Source: Acanthopleura granulata (Eukaryota > Mollusca > Polyplacophora > Chitonida > Chitonidae). Taken from it: 64,000 nt of DNA. The position numbers and the translations under genes were made by a program. Location: the NCBI GenBank assembly GCA_016165875.1, contig JABBOT010000001.1:9861306-9925305 (forward strand), read 5' to 3'. Below the pieces are notes generated by a model, which worked only from the letters and a program-made list of their open reading frames with translations, made no database searches and had not been told where the DNA came from. Below, piece by piece: positions 62,778 through 64,000 of this stretch (position 1 is the first letter of the stretch; each line of letters starts with the position of its first letter).

Positions 62778-64000
62778 GCAACAAGTAAATGTATCTGTCT
62801 TTCTACTAAGAACAGAATGAAGAAGATACTTTTATTTACACAGTCCACTGACATAAATAAATAAATAAAGAACAAACAAAGATTTAAACAATCTCACACA
62901 CCAAGAAAAAGAAATCATAAGCTTATAAACACTGAAATTTTTGTCTTGAAAAGCAGGAATGTGTGAAGGTCTGTACATATACTTAGTACCAATTAATCTG
63001 TCTAAGCAGCAGCAATCCATCTATCCTGACTAACCAAAGCACTATGACATTCCAGGAGATTTACCTTCTGACTTTAGCACTCAAAATATATCTACAATGG
63101 ATAGGCCTTATTTTGCAATAAAACATAATAATCATATAATTAATGAGAAATCATCGACTCTCACATACAGCCATAGTAAGCCTTTGATGATTTAATAGTC
63201 ATGCTTTGCAGTCAATTGATCAGAACATGTAAGTGTAAGCTAGGCAGATCCTCAGCTTGCCCTTATCCGATGACTCAGATAAGGGCAGACAGTCTTTGCA
63301 ATCCTCAGGTGACTGTCAACTGAAAATGCCTTTGATGTTCTCTAGATTTAATATCATTACAACATGTATGCTTTAGAAATCCAGAAATTAGAAATCCAAT
63401 AACTCACTTTCGTCCTTTCAAAAAGAATTACAAAAAGGCTTTCAACTCTGCACTTCATAATCCCATAATGCCTTGTGTCCCAACTGCATGACAATAGTAC
63501 TACAGAAACTTTGCTAGCAGTTCACTTGGCATTTATCATAAGGTAAAATAATAATTAATAAAAACTAACATGATAGAGTAGATGCAGACACTTGTGGTAA
63601 TGCTTGATGTGATGTCATTATGTGGTCTTCACAATCTCAGTTCATCTGCTGGATTCTAGATCTTCACTGGCTTAGTTGTGAGATTATTCTATAAAGTTTG
63701 TCAGGAATCTATCAAGGAGCAATGCTGCCTTAATCCAAATATCACCTAAATCGCGGACATCCATTTGCAAGCGAACTATTCTTGGAACACTGTTAAATGA
63801 ATAAGTAAACACAGTAAGAAGGCAGGCGTATTCAGTTCTAGGCATGAAAGTGAACATAAAACCAAGTGGCTGTTTCTTCTTAAAGACATAATCATACATC
63901 ACTAGAATGGCTGGAAAGAAGGGTAGAGTGGAGAATTCCACCTTACAACTTTATTTCAAAGAAGAAAACAAGCTTTACACAAGGCCACTCACTTGCTAAA
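62778..64000. other. Unassigned, AT-rich right edge
   Basis: ATAA microsatellite near 62860. On the minus strand a frame at 63684-63941 follows an AATAAA-like word near 63955; neither is convincing. Confidence 0.4.

Noticed and set aside
63684..63941. 85-codon minus-strand ORF
   Set aside because: Protein-like in parts, but with no recognisable motif, splice site or upstream partner.

Overview
This window looks like a gene-poor stretch of an animal nuclear genome, not a bacterial, phage or organelle sequence. No open reading frame is longer than about 110 codons, except stop-free frames that run through tandem repeats. The sequence is AT-rich and full of homopolymers and microsatellites. Coding potential occurs only as short blocks flanked by GT/AG splice signals. 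Two copies of a tRNA-derived SINE with a (TTTA)n tail, plus frequent ACATGTA-type words, recall mollusc and other lophotrochozoan genomes. That placement is inference from memory and was not tested by a search.

The main content is a probable minus-strand gene with very long introns. Its first coding exon is at 42801-42878 (start codon, 26 residues rich in Tyr and Pro, phase-0 donor). The best internal exons are at 21425-21483 (59 nt, Tyr/Pro-rich, phase 0 to 2) and 17511-17570 (60 nt, open only in phase 2). Between them lie further candidate cassettes: 30833-30891, 27564-27622, 25884-25969, 22459-22525 and 22057-22101. The three phase-0-to-2 cassettes among these could replace the 21425 exon, so alternative or mutually exclusive splicing is possible. 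The family was not recognised. Weaker downstream candidates are at 15267-15321 and 14862-14960. A two-exon 3' end with a poly(A) signal sits at 3033-3423 on the same strand and may belong to this gene or to a separate one.

The right side (43-64 kb) has one more convincing exon, at 60530-60676 on the minus strand. It vaguely resembles the TMEM70/TMEM186/TMEM223 family. Weak coding-like segments lie at 52822-53240 (plus), 55805-56388 (minus) and 62262-62777 (plus, interrupted by a stop and a frame change).

Repeats dominate the rest. The clear arrays are a 37-bp minisatellite (about 12 copies, 17977-18425), a 104-bp satellite-like array (36490-37240), a 108-bp array (about 4 copies, 40649-41120) directly beside a truncated SINE, and a very regular 30-bp minisatellite (about 21 copies, 47857-48493). 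Several older, decayed arrays are also present. A diverged duplication of about 500 bp (15400-15930 and 16460-16970) is separated by the full-length SINE. No CRISPR array, rRNA or functional tRNA was seen, and no complete gene can be assembled with certainty.
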